NCBI GenBank assembly: GCA_902596975.1
Contig: CACJWS010000001.1
Span: 83,880-147,879 of the forward strand
Direction of reading: 5' to 3'
Source of the DNA: an uncultured Pelagibacteraceae bacterium
GTDB taxonomy: Bacteria > Pseudomonadota > Alphaproteobacteria > Pelagibacterales > Pelagibacteraceae
DNA length: 64,000 bases
Shown here: positions 9,677 through 17,601 of the stretch, piece by piece
Numbering within the stretch: position 1 is the stretch's first letter
Layout of the letters: each line of letters starts with the position of its first letter
Position numbers and translations under genes: made by a program
The notes under the pieces: model-generated
What the model was told of the DNA's origin: nothing
Seen by the model: the letters and a program-made list of their open reading frames with translations, nothing else
The model's database searches: none

Positions 9677-10552
9677 ATGTTTGAAGGATTTAAGAGCAAA
9701 TACGTCAAAGTTAAAAAAGGAAAAGTCTTTTGTAAAATTAAAGGAGATGGACCACCTTTATTATTACTTCATGGCTATCCTCAAACTCATTTAATGTGGC
9801 ATAAAACAGCTCCAGAGTTATCAAAAAGCTTTACTGTAGTTGCAGCAGACTTAAGAGGTTATGGAAACAGTTTAGCTCCACCATCTGATAATAAACATTT
9901 TAATTACTCAAAAAGAGAAATGGCAAACGACATGAAACAAATGATGGTAAAATTAGGGTATAGTAAATTTCATGTTGCAGGCCATGATAGAGGTGGAAGA
10001 GTTGCTCATAGATTGGCAAGAGATCACAGAAAAAACGTGCTTGCTCTTAGCGTTTTAGATATTTGTCCAACTTTAGATATGTATGAATTAACAACAAGAG
10101 ATTTTGCAAAAGCTTACTTTCATTGGTTTTTCTTAATTCAACCAAAGTGGCTACCTGAAAGAATGATAATGAGTGATCCAAGAAAATGGATGAAGTATTG
10201 CTTAGATAAATGGTCTGGTAATCATAAATTTGGAAAAGTTGAAGAGGGTTATCTAAAGTGCTTTCAGCAACCAAAGAGAATACATGCATCATGTGAGGAT
10301 TATAGAGCATCTGCTACTATTGATCTTGATCATGACAGACACGATCGAAAGAAAAAATTAAATATTCCTGTTCAAGTATTATGGGGAAAAAATGGTGTTA
10401 TAGGTAAACAATTTAAACCTATTAAAATTTGGCAAAAATATTCAAATAAAAAAGTTTTAGGAGTTGCTGTTAAATCTGGACATTTTATACCAGAGCAAAA
10501 TCCCAAAGAAACAATTAAACAATTAAAGAGTTTCTTTTTAAAAAATGCTTAA
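9677..10552 (+). CDS. Alpha/beta hydrolase, fluoroacetate/haloacetate dehalogenase-like
   Basis: Alpha/beta-hydrolase of 291 aa. The oxyanion segment is HGYPQTHLMW (32-41). The nucleophile elbow GHDRGGR has Asp104 instead of the usual Ser, with Arg105 and Arg108. HW at 149-150 matches the halide-holding His-Trp pair of fluoroacetate dehalogenase. His269 (SGHFIPEQ) is the likely general base. Known: FAcD enzymes use Asp plus Arg-Arg and His-Trp-Tyr to break C-F or C-Cl bonds of haloacetates. The match of all these residues makes dehalogenase or a related epoxide/ester hydrolase likely, but the substrate is inferred. It overlaps the next gene by 8 nt. Confidence 0.82.
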   Translation: MFEGFKSKYVKVKKGKVFCKIKGDGPPLLLLHGYPQTHLMWHKTAPELSKSFTVVAADLRGYGNSLAPPSDNKHFNYSKREMANDMKQMMVKLGYSKFHVAGHDRGGRVAHRLARDHRKNVLALSVLDICPTLDMYELTTRDFAKAYFHWFFLIQPKWLPERMIMSDPRKWMKYCLDKWSGNHKFGKVEEGYLKCFQQPKRIHASCEDYRASATIDLDHDRHDRKKKLNIPVQVLWGKNGVIGKQFKPIKIWQKYSNKKVLGVAVKSGHFIPEQNPKETIKQLKSFFLKNA

Positions 10553-11333
10553 AATTATTCCTAATAAAAAAAATATTGGCGCAGAATTAGTCTGTGATTT
10601 AAATAAAATTAATAACTCTACCCTAAAAAAAATTAAATCTGCCTTATCAAAGTATGGGATGATTTATTTTAGAAAACAAAAATTAAATTCTGATCATTAC
10701 ATAAAATTTGCAAAAAAATTTGGAAAACTTGCAAACTATCCAAGACTTAAAGGATTGAATAAAAAATATCCTCAAATAACTGTTGTTCAAAGAAAATCCA
10801 CTGATAAAGGACCTAGTTTTGGTGAGCAATTTCATACTGATTCCATTTATACAAAAAATCCGCCTAGATTTACGATGTTGTTATCTAAATTAGTTCCAAA
10901 AAAAGGTCAGGCAAACACAGATTTTTGCTCTCAATATTTAGCTTATGAAAAATTACCTGCTAGCTTCAAAAGAAAGTTTAAAAACGAAAAATGTATATTT
11001 TCATCAGAAGGTCCTATCTCAGTAACAAGATTAGAAAGAGAGAAAGAAAAGGGTAAAAAATCTAAAGAACTTATTTCAAAGCATAAATTAATAAGAAAAA
11101 TAAATAGTAAATACACTTTATATTGTAGTCCAGGTCACTTTATTGGTTTTAATAACAATAAAATTGATAAAAAATTAAAAACTTATTTATTTAAACACCA
11201 AGTAAAAAAAAGTTTTCAATATTCTTTAGAATGGGAAAAGAACCAATTAGCTATTTGGGACAATAGATCTATGCTTCATCAAGCAACGGCTTTTAAAGGA
11301 GATAGAATTATGCATAGAATTACTGTTCAATAA
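10545..11333 (+). CDS. TauD/TfdA-family Fe(II)/2-oxoglutarate dioxygenase
   Basis: Non-heme iron, 2-oxoglutarate-dependent dioxygenase, 262 aa. The HxD iron ligands are His97 and Asp99 (QFHTDSIY), the distal ligand is His245 (MLHQATAF), and Arg254 or Arg258 is positioned to hold 2-oxoglutarate. TauD relatives hydroxylate taurine, alpha-keto acids or chlorinated phenoxyacetates; the substrate here is unknown. It overlaps the dehalogenase-like gene by 8 nt and the following transporter by one base, suggesting a joint catabolic unit. Confidence 0.85.
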   Translation: MLKIIPNKKNIGAELVCDLNKINNSTLKKIKSALSKYGMIYFRKQKLNSDHYIKFAKKFGKLANYPRLKGLNKKYPQITVVQRKSTDKGPSFGEQFHTDSIYTKNPPRFTMLLSKLVPKKGQANTDFCSQYLAYEKLPASFKRKFKNEKCIFSSEGPISVTRLEREKEKGKKSKELISKHKLIRKINSKYTLYCSPGHFIGFNNNKIDKKLKTYLFKHQVKKSFQYSLEWEKNQLAIWDNRSMLHQATAFKGDRIMHRITVQ

Positions 11334-12256
11334 TGTTTCAGGTTTTTTTAGGGTTAACACCATTTATAGGTATTACTCTCATTGGATATCTTTTGGGATA
11401 TATTAAAATATTTGATTTACAAAAGGCTAGAATATTTAATTTATTTTCATTCTATATAGCTGTACCAGCTTTAATCATAAAACTAGTTGCACAAAGTGAC
11501 GTTGGGGAAATAGATGTGTCTCAAATTTCATCATATTTTTTAATGCAATTAACGAGTGGAATATTTGCTTTCTTATTAACCAAAAATACTTTCAAAAGAT
11601 CAATGCAAGAATCAATTATTTGGGCCCTAACAGTTGCCTTATCCAATCACGTAATATTAGTTTTACCTATTGCTGAAATATTCTTTAAAGTAAGTACAAT
11701 AACTCAAATATCAGGTATTATTTTAATGGATAGTGTAGTTTTATTATCCATAGTCAGCTTCTTTTTAGAACTTACTGTAAAAAAAAGAATAAAATTATTT
11801 CAGTTTTTAAGAAATTTAATATTAAATCCCATGATATTAGCAATTTTAATCGGATTGATTATAAGAATTTCAAAAATCAATATAGACGAAACCCCATTTG
11901 AGTATATTCTTCAAAGATTGGCAGCATGTGTTATGCCAGTAGGTTTATTTGCAATCGGTATTATTCTTTCATTTTACTCAAAAAAAGTTGTCAATAAGTT
12001 AACAATTACTATTTCAATATTAAAACTTATTATATCACCATTGATTTTGCTAATTCTAGGGTACACGTTCTTTAATTTATCAAATCCAATTAATTTTGCT
12101 GGAGCTTTGTTGGTTAGCGTTGGCCCATGTGGAGCCACCTCAATTGTCATGTGCTCTGCATATAATGTAAGTCCAGAAAATATTATTAAGGCAATATTTA
12201 TTTCAACATTTGCTTCAATATTTACTTTTTTATTTACTATAAATTTATTAAGTTAA
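11333..12256 (+). CDS. AEC-family (auxin efflux carrier) transporter
   Basis: Membrane carrier of 307 aa with about ten hydrophobic helices. It has the AEC/PF03547-type layout: N-terminal GLTPFIGITLIGYLLGYI, a mid-protein loop and the C-terminal bundle GPCGATSIVMCSAYNV. Bacterial members move malonate, malate or other organic acids. The TAATG overlap with the dioxygenase gene points to one transcript, so the carrier may bring in or expel the substrate or product of the two enzymes. Substrate unknown. Confidence 0.85.
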   Translation: MFQVFLGLTPFIGITLIGYLLGYIKIFDLQKARIFNLFSFYIAVPALIIKLVAQSDVGEIDVSQISSYFLMQLTSGIFAFLLTKNTFKRSMQESIIWALTVALSNHVILVLPIAEIFFKVSTITQISGIILMDSVVLLSIVSFFLELTVKKRIKLFQFLRNLILNPMILAILIGLIIRISKINIDETPFEYILQRLAACVMPVGLFAIGIILSFYSKKVVNKLTITISILKLIISPLILLILGYTFFNLSNPINFAGALLVSVGPCGATSIVMCSAYNVSPENIIKAIFISTFASIFTFLFTINLLS

Positions 12257-12260
12257 TACA

Positions 12261-12374
12261 ATGTCAAAAAGGTATAGTGGTAAATCATTCAAGGACTCTA
12301 GTGTAATGAAAAAAGCCAAACTTTCACTTAAGGAAAAAAGAAAAATTAAAAAAGATAAGAAAAAGAACAAGTGA
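12261..12374 (+). CDS. 37-aa highly basic microprotein
   Basis: Small ORF four nt after the AEC transporter stop. The product starts MSKRYSGKSFKDSSVMKKAK and continues as a lysine/arginine-rich helix ending KKDKKKNK, with about 18 of its 37 residues Lys or Arg. No membrane segment. It may bind nucleic acid or ribosomes, by charge alone; no family is claimed. The reading frame is open, starts with ATG and ends in TGA just before the tRNA promoter. Confidence 0.5.
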   Translation: MSKRYSGKSFKDSSVMKKAKLSLKEKRKIKKDKKKNK

Positions 12375-12378
12375 AATC

Positions 12379-12407
12379 TTGTTTGCATCAAAAAATAAAA
12401 GTAGTAT
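12379..12407 (+). promoter_or_regulatory. Putative sigma-70 promoter for the CAU tRNA
   Basis: TTGTTT at 12379-12384, a 17-nt spacer, then TAGTAT at 12402-12407. The tRNA begins 18 nt further on. Spacing and position fit a housekeeping promoter; the -35 overlaps the region right after the microprotein stop. Confidence 0.45.
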
Positions 12408-12425
12408 AAACCAACAATTATTTAC

Positions 12426-12502
12426 GGCGGGGTAGCTCAGTTGGTTAGAGCGCGGGACTCATAAGCCCGAGGTCAGTGGTTCGATCCCACTTCCCGCTAC
12501 CA
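12426..12502 (+). tRNA. tRNA-Met (anticodon CAT), CCA encoded
   Basis: Seven-bp acceptor stem GGCGGGG/TCCCGCT (two G-U pairs, including G1-U72), D arm GCTCAGTTGGTTAGAGC, anticodon loop CTCATAA, T arm AGTGG-TTCGATC-CCACT, discriminator A and an encoded CCA at 12500-12502. It lacks the C1-A72 mismatch and the GGG/CCC pairs next to the loop that define initiator tRNA, so it is elongator Met, or possibly a lysidine-modified Ile2 tRNA, which has the same CAT anticodon. It abuts the 3' end of apt with no spacer. Confidence 0.93.
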
Positions 12503-13030
12503 TCAGTGACCAGGAAAATCTAATAAATTTTCAACTTTATATCCCTTTTTCAGTAAACTATCAGTCCCACCTAAGTCAAAAAGATTAATTACAAATATAA
12601 ATCCAGCTACATTACTTTCGGAAATTTCAATTAATTTAGCTGCAGCTTCTGCTGTACCTCCAGTCGCTATTAAATCATCAATAATTAGTACATTGTCGTT
12701 TTTATCAAAGGAGTCTTTGTGAACTTCAATAGTAGCTGTTCCATATTCTAATTCAAAATCAATAGAATGAACTTCTGCAGGAAGCTTATTTTTTTTTCTG
12801 AGCATTATAAAAGGCTTGTCTAAAATATATGAAATTGCTGAAGCAAAAACAAACCCTCTAGACTCTACAGCTGCTATTTTATCAAATTTGAATTTTTTTG
12901 ATCTTTCTACTATTTGATTAATACATTCTTTGAATGCTTTTTCATTTTTTATAAGAGTTGTAATATCTCTAAATAAAATTCCTTTTTTAGGGTAATCTTG
13001 AATTGACCTAATATGTTCTTTTAAATTCAT
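12503..13030 (-). CDS. apt: Adenine phosphoribosyltransferase
   Basis: Purine salvage enzyme joining adenine and PRPP to AMP, 175 aa, the standard length. It has the N-terminal IRSIQDYPKKGILFRDITTL and the PRPP-binding loop VLIIDDLIATGGTAEA. It is divergent from mtnP with a 28-nt gap, and MtnP releases adenine, so Apt would recapture it. The stop codon abuts the tRNA 3' end. Confidence 0.96.
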   Translation of the reverse strand: MNLKEHIRSIQDYPKKGILFRDITTLIKNEKAFKECINQIVERSKKFKFDKIAAVESRGFVFASAISYILDKPFIMLRKKNKLPAEVHSIDFELEYGTATIEVHKDSFDKNDNVLIIDDLIATGGTAEAAAKLIEISESNVAGFIFVINLFDLGGTDSLLKKGYKVENLLDFPGH

Positions 13031-13058
13031 TAATCTTAAATATAATCTAAATAAATAT

Positions 13059-13931
13059 ATGGCAAATAATAAATTAGCAATTATAGGTGGGAGTGGTTTA
13101 TATGACGTTGAAGAATTTAAAGATAGAGAAACTCTTGATTTAAATACTCCTTGGGGAAAACCTTCAGATTTAATATTAAAGGCAAATTATAATAATAAAG
13201 ATATTTATTTTCTGCCAAGACATGGAAAAGGACATTTCATATCCCCATCAAAAATAAATTTTAGAGCAAATATTGATGCACTTAAACAACTTGGTATCAC
13301 AGACATTGTTTCTGTTTCAGCAGTAGGATCTTTAAAGGAAGATTTACCGCCAGGAAAATTTGTAATTGTTGATCAGTTTATTGATAGGACTTTTGCTCGG
13401 AATAAAACCTTTTTTGATGATGAAATAGTAGCTCATGTATCAATGGCTCATCCAACTTCAAGTGGGCTGATGAATGCTTGCGAAGATGCTATTAAAAAAG
13501 AAAATATACCTTATCAAAGAGGTGGAACTTATGTTGTAATGGAAGGTCCACAATTTTCTACATTAGCAGAGTCAAATTTGTATAGATCGTGGAAAGCGGA
13601 TGTTGTTGGGATGACAAATATGCCAGAGGCTAAACTAGCTAGAGAAGCTGAAATTAGATATGCTTCAGTTTCTATGGTAACAGATTATGATTGCTGGCAT
13701 CCAGATCATGAAAATGTTGACGTTCAACAAGTTATTAAAGTACTCTTAGATAATGCCACAAAAGCAAAGAACATGATTAAAAATTTGTTAGATAACTTTG
13801 AAAATCACATTGATCCTAATGATCTAACTAATAATTGCTTAGATGTTGCAATAATTACTGCTCCAGAAAAAAGAACTCAAAAAACTAAAGATAAATTGCA
13901 AACAATTGCAGGAAGAGTTCTTAATAAATGA
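13059..13931 (+). CDS. mtnP: S-methyl-5'-thioadenosine phosphorylase
   Basis: Splits methylthioadenosine (MTA) with phosphate into adenine and methylthioribose-1-phosphate. It is a 290-aa PNP/MTAP-family protein with the phosphate site IIGGSGLYD near the N-terminus, LPRHGKGHFISP (about 51-62), the substrate segment GTYVVMEGPQFSTLAESNLYR and VSMVTDYDCWH. It opens a four-gene run ending in the SpeD-SpeE fusion that makes MTA. It overlaps mtnA by four nt (ATGA). Confidence 0.94.
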   Translation: MANNKLAIIGGSGLYDVEEFKDRETLDLNTPWGKPSDLILKANYNNKDIYFLPRHGKGHFISPSKINFRANIDALKQLGITDIVSVSAVGSLKEDLPPGKFVIVDQFIDRTFARNKTFFDDEIVAHVSMAHPTSSGLMNACEDAIKKENIPYQRGGTYVVMEGPQFSTLAESNLYRSWKADVVGMTNMPEAKLAREAEIRYASVSMVTDYDCWHPDHENVDVQQVIKVLLDNATKAKNMIKNLLDNFENHIDPNDLTNNCLDVAIITAPEKRTQKTKDKLQTIAGRVLNK

Positions 13932-15007
13932 AAATTAATGGTGTTGAATATAAAACAATTTGGTTTGATGAAGAAAAACAAGTTGTAAAAATCATAGATC
14001 AGACAAAGCTTCCACATAAATTTACAATAAAAGAATTAAGTTCGGTTAAAGACGCTATAAATGCTATCAAAACAATGGAAGTTAGGGGGGCTCCATTAAT
14101 CGGAGGCACCGCTGCATTTGGCTTAGTTTTAGCTATAAAAGAAAATAATAGTTTAGATTTTATAAAAAAAAGTTCTGGAGAGTTAGTTGCATCGAGGCCG
14201 ACGGCGATAAATCTTCAATGGGCAGTGCATAGAATGAATAACAAATTATCATTTGTTGAACCCGGAAATTTATTTAAGGTTGCACTCAATGAAGCTAAAG
14301 AAATTTGCAAAGAAGATGAGAGCTTTTGTGAAAATATTGGTAAAAATGGATTAAATATTATTGAAGACATATATAATAAAAAAAAAGATACCGTAAATAT
14401 TTTAACACATTGTAATGCAGGTTGGTTAGCGACAATAGATTGGGGAACAGCAACTTCTCCTATTTATCATGCACATAAAAAAGAAATACCAATACATGTT
14501 TGGGTAGATGAAACTAGACCAAGAAATCAAGGGGCAAACCTTACATCATATGAACTTAATCAAGAAGAAATTCCAAATACAATTATAGCAGATAATACAG
14601 GTGGAATATTAATGCAAAGAGGACAGGTCGATATGTGTATTGTTGGGACAGATAGAACTTTATCAAACGGAGATGTGTGTAATAAAATTGGTACATATTT
14701 AAAAGCTCTTGCAGCTCATGATAATAATGTTCCTTTTTATGTTGCTTTACCAAGTTCAACGATAGATTGGAATTTAAAAAACTCCAAAGATATTCCAATA
14801 GAAGAAAGAGATCCAAAAGAACTTTCTCATGTGGATGGAATTAACAAAGATAATAAAGTTGATAAAGTTTTAATTTATCCAGAGAAAAGTAAATCATTAA
14901 ATTTGGCTTTTGATGTAACTCCAGCTAAGTATGTTACAGCATTAATAACAGAAAAAGGAATATGCGAAGCCTCTACTGAAGGTTTAAATGGTCTCTTCAA
15001 AAACTAA
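13928..15007 (+). CDS. mtnA: S-methyl-5-thioribose-1-phosphate isomerase
   Basis: Isomerises methylthioribose-1-phosphate to methylthioribulose-1-phosphate. The 359-aa protein belongs to the eIF2B-related family with the substrate-binding EVRGAPLIGG, the catalytic Cys162 (LTHCNAGWL) and Asp242 (VGTDRTLSNGDV). It follows mtnP with an ATGA overlap and itself overlaps the aldolase gene by 20 nt. Confidence 0.95.
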   Translation: MKINGVEYKTIWFDEEKQVVKIIDQTKLPHKFTIKELSSVKDAINAIKTMEVRGAPLIGGTAAFGLVLAIKENNSLDFIKKSSGELVASRPTAINLQWAVHRMNNKLSFVEPGNLFKVALNEAKEICKEDESFCENIGKNGLNIIEDIYNKKKDTVNILTHCNAGWLATIDWGTATSPIYHAHKKEIPIHVWVDETRPRNQGANLTSYELNQEEIPNTIIADNTGGILMQRGQVDMCIVGTDRTLSNGDVCNKIGTYLKALAAHDNNVPFYVALPSSTIDWNLKNSKDIPIEERDPKELSHVDGINKDNKVDKVLIYPEKSKSLNLAFDVTPAKYVTALITEKGICEASTEGLNGLFKN

Positions 15008-15632
15008 CAAAAAGAAAAATGATGTTATTAAGTTTTCCAAAATGCTTAATGAAAAAAAATTATCAGCTTTAAGATCCGGCAATATATCAGTCAGACATAA
15101 CAATGGTTTTCTCATTACCCCTTCAGGAAAAAAATACTCATCACTAAAAGTAAAAGATATAGTCTTTGTAAGTCTAGATGGAAAATATGAAAAAAAAAAC
15201 AAACCTTCGTCAGAATGGAGATTTCATCAAGATATTTATATCAAAAAGAAAGATGCTCAAGCAATAGTTCATTCACATTCGACTAATGCAACAGCACTAT
15301 CAGTTCACAAAAAATCTATTCCAGCCTTTCATTACATGGTTGCACTCGCGGGAGGTAATGACATTAAATGTTCAAAATACGCAACTTATGGAACAAGAGA
15401 GCTTTCAAAAAACATATTAAAAGCCTTGAATAATAGAAAAGCCTGTTTGATTGCAAATCACGGTCAGATTGCATTTGATAATAATTTACCTGATGCTTTT
15501 GAATTAGCACAAGAAGTTGAAAATTTGAGTTTACAGTATATAACCGCCCTTAAACTTGGAAAGCCAAAAATTCTTTCTATAAATGAAATGAATAAAGTTT
15601 TAAAAAAAGCTAAAAATTATAAAAGAGGTTAA
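14988..15632 (+). CDS. Class II (fuculose-phosphate type) aldolase, probable Ald2 of the MTA/DHAP shunt
   Basis: A 214-aa zinc aldolase/epimerase of the FucA/AraD family. The metal-site residues are in place: Glu76, His95 and His97 (VHSHS), and His158 (ANHGQ). Known: in several bacteria an Ald2 of this family splits methylthioribulose-1-phosphate into dihydroxyacetone phosphate and a methylthio-aldehyde. The order mtnP-mtnA-aldolase supports that role over MtnB dehydratase, although MtnB shares the same fold and this remains an alternative. The start overlaps mtnA by 20 nt. Confidence 0.83.
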   Translation: MVSSKTNKKKNDVIKFSKMLNEKKLSALRSGNISVRHNNGFLITPSGKKYSSLKVKDIVFVSLDGKYEKKNKPSSEWRFHQDIYIKKKDAQAIVHSHSTNATALSVHKKSIPAFHYMVALAGGNDIKCSKYATYGTRELSKNILKALNNRKACLIANHGQIAFDNNLPDAFELAQEVENLSLQYITALKLGKPKILSINEMNKVLKKAKNYKRG

Positions 15633-15635
15633 TAG

Positions 15636-16676
15636 GTGACAAAAGTTGGTGAACATATAACTCTAGATATCATTGGAACTAAAAAAGAATATGATCCCTC
15701 ATTTTATGAAAAGTTAGTTTATAAAATTGCAAAATTAGCAAAAGTAACAGTTTTAAAGATTTCAAAATATAAATTTGAGCCTCAAGGTTTTACATTGGTA
15801 GCTCTGTTAGCAGAAAGCCATATAAGCTTTCACACTTTCCCGGAAAATGAAATTATAAGCTTTGATTTTTTTACTTGTGGTAAAGTTTCACCATCAGTTG
15901 CTCTTAAAGTAATTAAAGAAGAAATAGAACACAAACAAATCATTATTAAGGAATTTAATAGAGATACGATTGATCTATATCATGATAACTATAGTTCACC
16001 AGGATTAAAAAAATCTTATGTTGTAAATAAAGTATTAGAAAATTTTAAATCCAAAGCAGGACAATATATTGAAATATTAGATTTAGAACTGTTTGGAAAA
16101 GCTTTATTTATTGATAAAGAAATACAAGTTGCTGAGAGTGATGAACATTTATATAGCTCAACCTTTGTAAATTCTGGTCTTAATTTGAATTCAAATAAAG
16201 AGAAAGCTGCAATTATTGGTGGAGGTGACGGTGGTGTTGCAAGAGAATGTATTTCACAAAATTTTGGATTTATAGATTGGTATGAATTAGATCCTGAAGT
16301 TGTTGATGTATGTGATAAACATTTAAGCAAAATAGGAGAAAAGGCGACAGAAAAAAATTCAGTTAAATGTGTTTGGGGTGATGCATTTGAGAGCATTAAA
16401 TCAGTCAAAGATAATACCTATGATCAAATTTTTGTTGATCTTAACGATGATCAATTTTGCATAGATTTAGCTGCAAAAAATATGTCATCTTTAGAAAGAA
16501 TTTTAAAACCCAAAGGTGTAATTACTGCTCAAGTTGGAAGCCAAGATAAAAAACCAAAACAAGTTGAAAATTGGTTAAATGTTTTTAACAAAAATTTTGG
16601 AAATACAAAACTTTCAAGAGTTTACATACCAAGTTTCGATTGTTCTTGGAATTTTTCCTCGTCAATAAATCATTAA
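15636..16676 (+). CDS. speDE: Fused S-adenosylmethionine decarboxylase-spermidine synthase (SpeD-SpeE)
   Basis: One 346-aa chain carrying both steps that turn AdoMet plus putrescine into spermidine and MTA. Residues 1 to about 115 are bacterial AdoMet decarboxylase: the self-cleavage site is Glu60-Ser61 (Ser61 becoming the pyruvoyl group), with His66 and Cys81 (FDFFTCG). Residues from about 120 are spermidine synthase, with YIEILDLELFGKALFID, QVAESDEHLYSS and the SAM-type site IIGGGDGGVARE (GGGDGG at 195-200). The start is GTG with AGAGG upstream. It closes the MTA operon, so product and salvage are co-expressed. Confidence 0.9.
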   Translation: MTKVGEHITLDIIGTKKEYDPSFYEKLVYKIAKLAKVTVLKISKYKFEPQGFTLVALLAESHISFHTFPENEIISFDFFTCGKVSPSVALKVIKEEIEHKQIIIKEFNRDTIDLYHDNYSSPGLKKSYVVNKVLENFKSKAGQYIEILDLELFGKALFIDKEIQVAESDEHLYSSTFVNSGLNLNSNKEKAAIIGGGDGGVARECISQNFGFIDWYELDPEVVDVCDKHLSKIGEKATEKNSVKCVWGDAFESIKSVKDNTYDQIFVDLNDDQFCIDLAAKNMSSLERILKPKGVITAQVGSQDKKPKQVENWLNVFNKNFGNTKLSRVYIPSFDCSWNFSSSINH

Positions 16677-16734
16677 TTTTACTTTTTAAAACAATAATTT
16701 TATGAAATAATCTTCAAAATTTTGGAGGAAAAAA

Positions 16735-17562
16735 ATGAAAAAATTAAAAGTATTAGGACTTGGTATTTTAATATCATCATTCCTAACAATTTCTTCAATT
16801 GCAGATCAAATTAAAATTGGAACTGAAGGTGCATATCCACCTTGGAATTCTAAAGACTCAGCAGGAAATTTGATTGGCTTTGAAGTCGAATTAGCAAATG
16901 AACTATGCAAAATTATGAATCATGATTGCACTATTGTTGAGCAAGATTGGGATGGAATGATACCAGCTTTAGTTTCAAGAAAATTTGATGCTATTATGGC
17001 TGGAATGTCAATAACTGGTGAGAGAATGAAAACAATAAATTTTTCTCAAGGTTATGCTGATGAAGTTGCATCATTAGCTGTTATGAAAGGATCGAAAAAC
17101 GAAGGCCTTAAAACAATGTCAGCTATAAATCTATCTGATGTAAGTGCTGATGAACAAGCAACACTAGATGTTTTGACCAAAGCATTTAAAGGTAAAACTA
17201 TTGGTGTACAAACAGCAACAATTCACCAGAACTTCTTGGAATCTGGATTAATGGGTAATGTAAAAATTAGAACTTACAAAACTCAAGACGAAGTAAATCT
17301 AGACTTATCTGCTGGTAGAATAGATGCAGCACTAGCTGCAGCTGTTGCTTTTACTGATTATGCAGAAAAATCTGGTAAAGGAGTAGTATTAACTGGACCA
17401 ACATTTGCAGGAGGAGATTTTGGTAATGGTGTTGGTGTTGGTATTAGAAAAGGTGACTCTAAACTTCTAAATGATTTTAATGCAGCAATTGATAAAGCAA
17501 GAGATGATGGCATTATTAGTAAGCTTGCTATAAAACATTTTGGTTTTGACGCTTCTATGTAA
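16735..17562 (+). CDS. Polar amino acid ABC transporter substrate-binding protein (HisJ/LAO type)
   Basis: Periplasmic solute-binding protein family 3, 275 aa. Signal peptide to about residue 23 (SSIA). The mature start QIKIGTEGAYPPWNSKD and the QDWDGMIPALVSRKFDAIMAGMSIT segment are typical of lysine/arginine/ornithine or histidine binders. Strong ribosome binding site (GGAGG). It is followed by two permease genes, with a hairpin between, and no ATPase gene. Confidence 0.9.
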   Translation: MKKLKVLGLGILISSFLTISSIADQIKIGTEGAYPPWNSKDSAGNLIGFEVELANELCKIMNHDCTIVEQDWDGMIPALVSRKFDAIMAGMSITGERMKTINFSQGYADEVASLAVMKGSKNEGLKTMSAINLSDVSADEQATLDVLTKAFKGKTIGVQTATIHQNFLESGLMGNVKIRTYKTQDEVNLDLSAGRIDAALAAAVAFTDYAEKSGKGVVLTGPTFAGGDFGNGVGVGIRKGDSKLLNDFNAAIDKARDDGIISKLAIKHFGFDASM

Positions 17563-17574
17563 TAAATTATTTAT

Positions 17575-17596
17575 GGGTGGCTATAATTAGCCACCT
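17575..17596 (+). repeat. Hairpin between binding-protein and permease genes
   Basis: Eight-bp stem GGTGGCTA / TAGCCACC (17576-17583 with 17588-17595), extended by a G-U pair, with a TAAT tetraloop. It is not followed by a T-run, so it is more like an mRNA-stabilising or processing element than a terminator. It starts 13 nt after the binding-protein stop and ends 5 nt before the permease ATG. Confidence 0.75.
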
Positions 17597-17601
17597 ATAT
17601 T

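Noticed and set aside
16016..16408. 130-aa antisense ORF within speDE
   Set aside because: The sense frame has all SpeE motifs; the antisense frame is a shadow of A+T-rich coding sequence.
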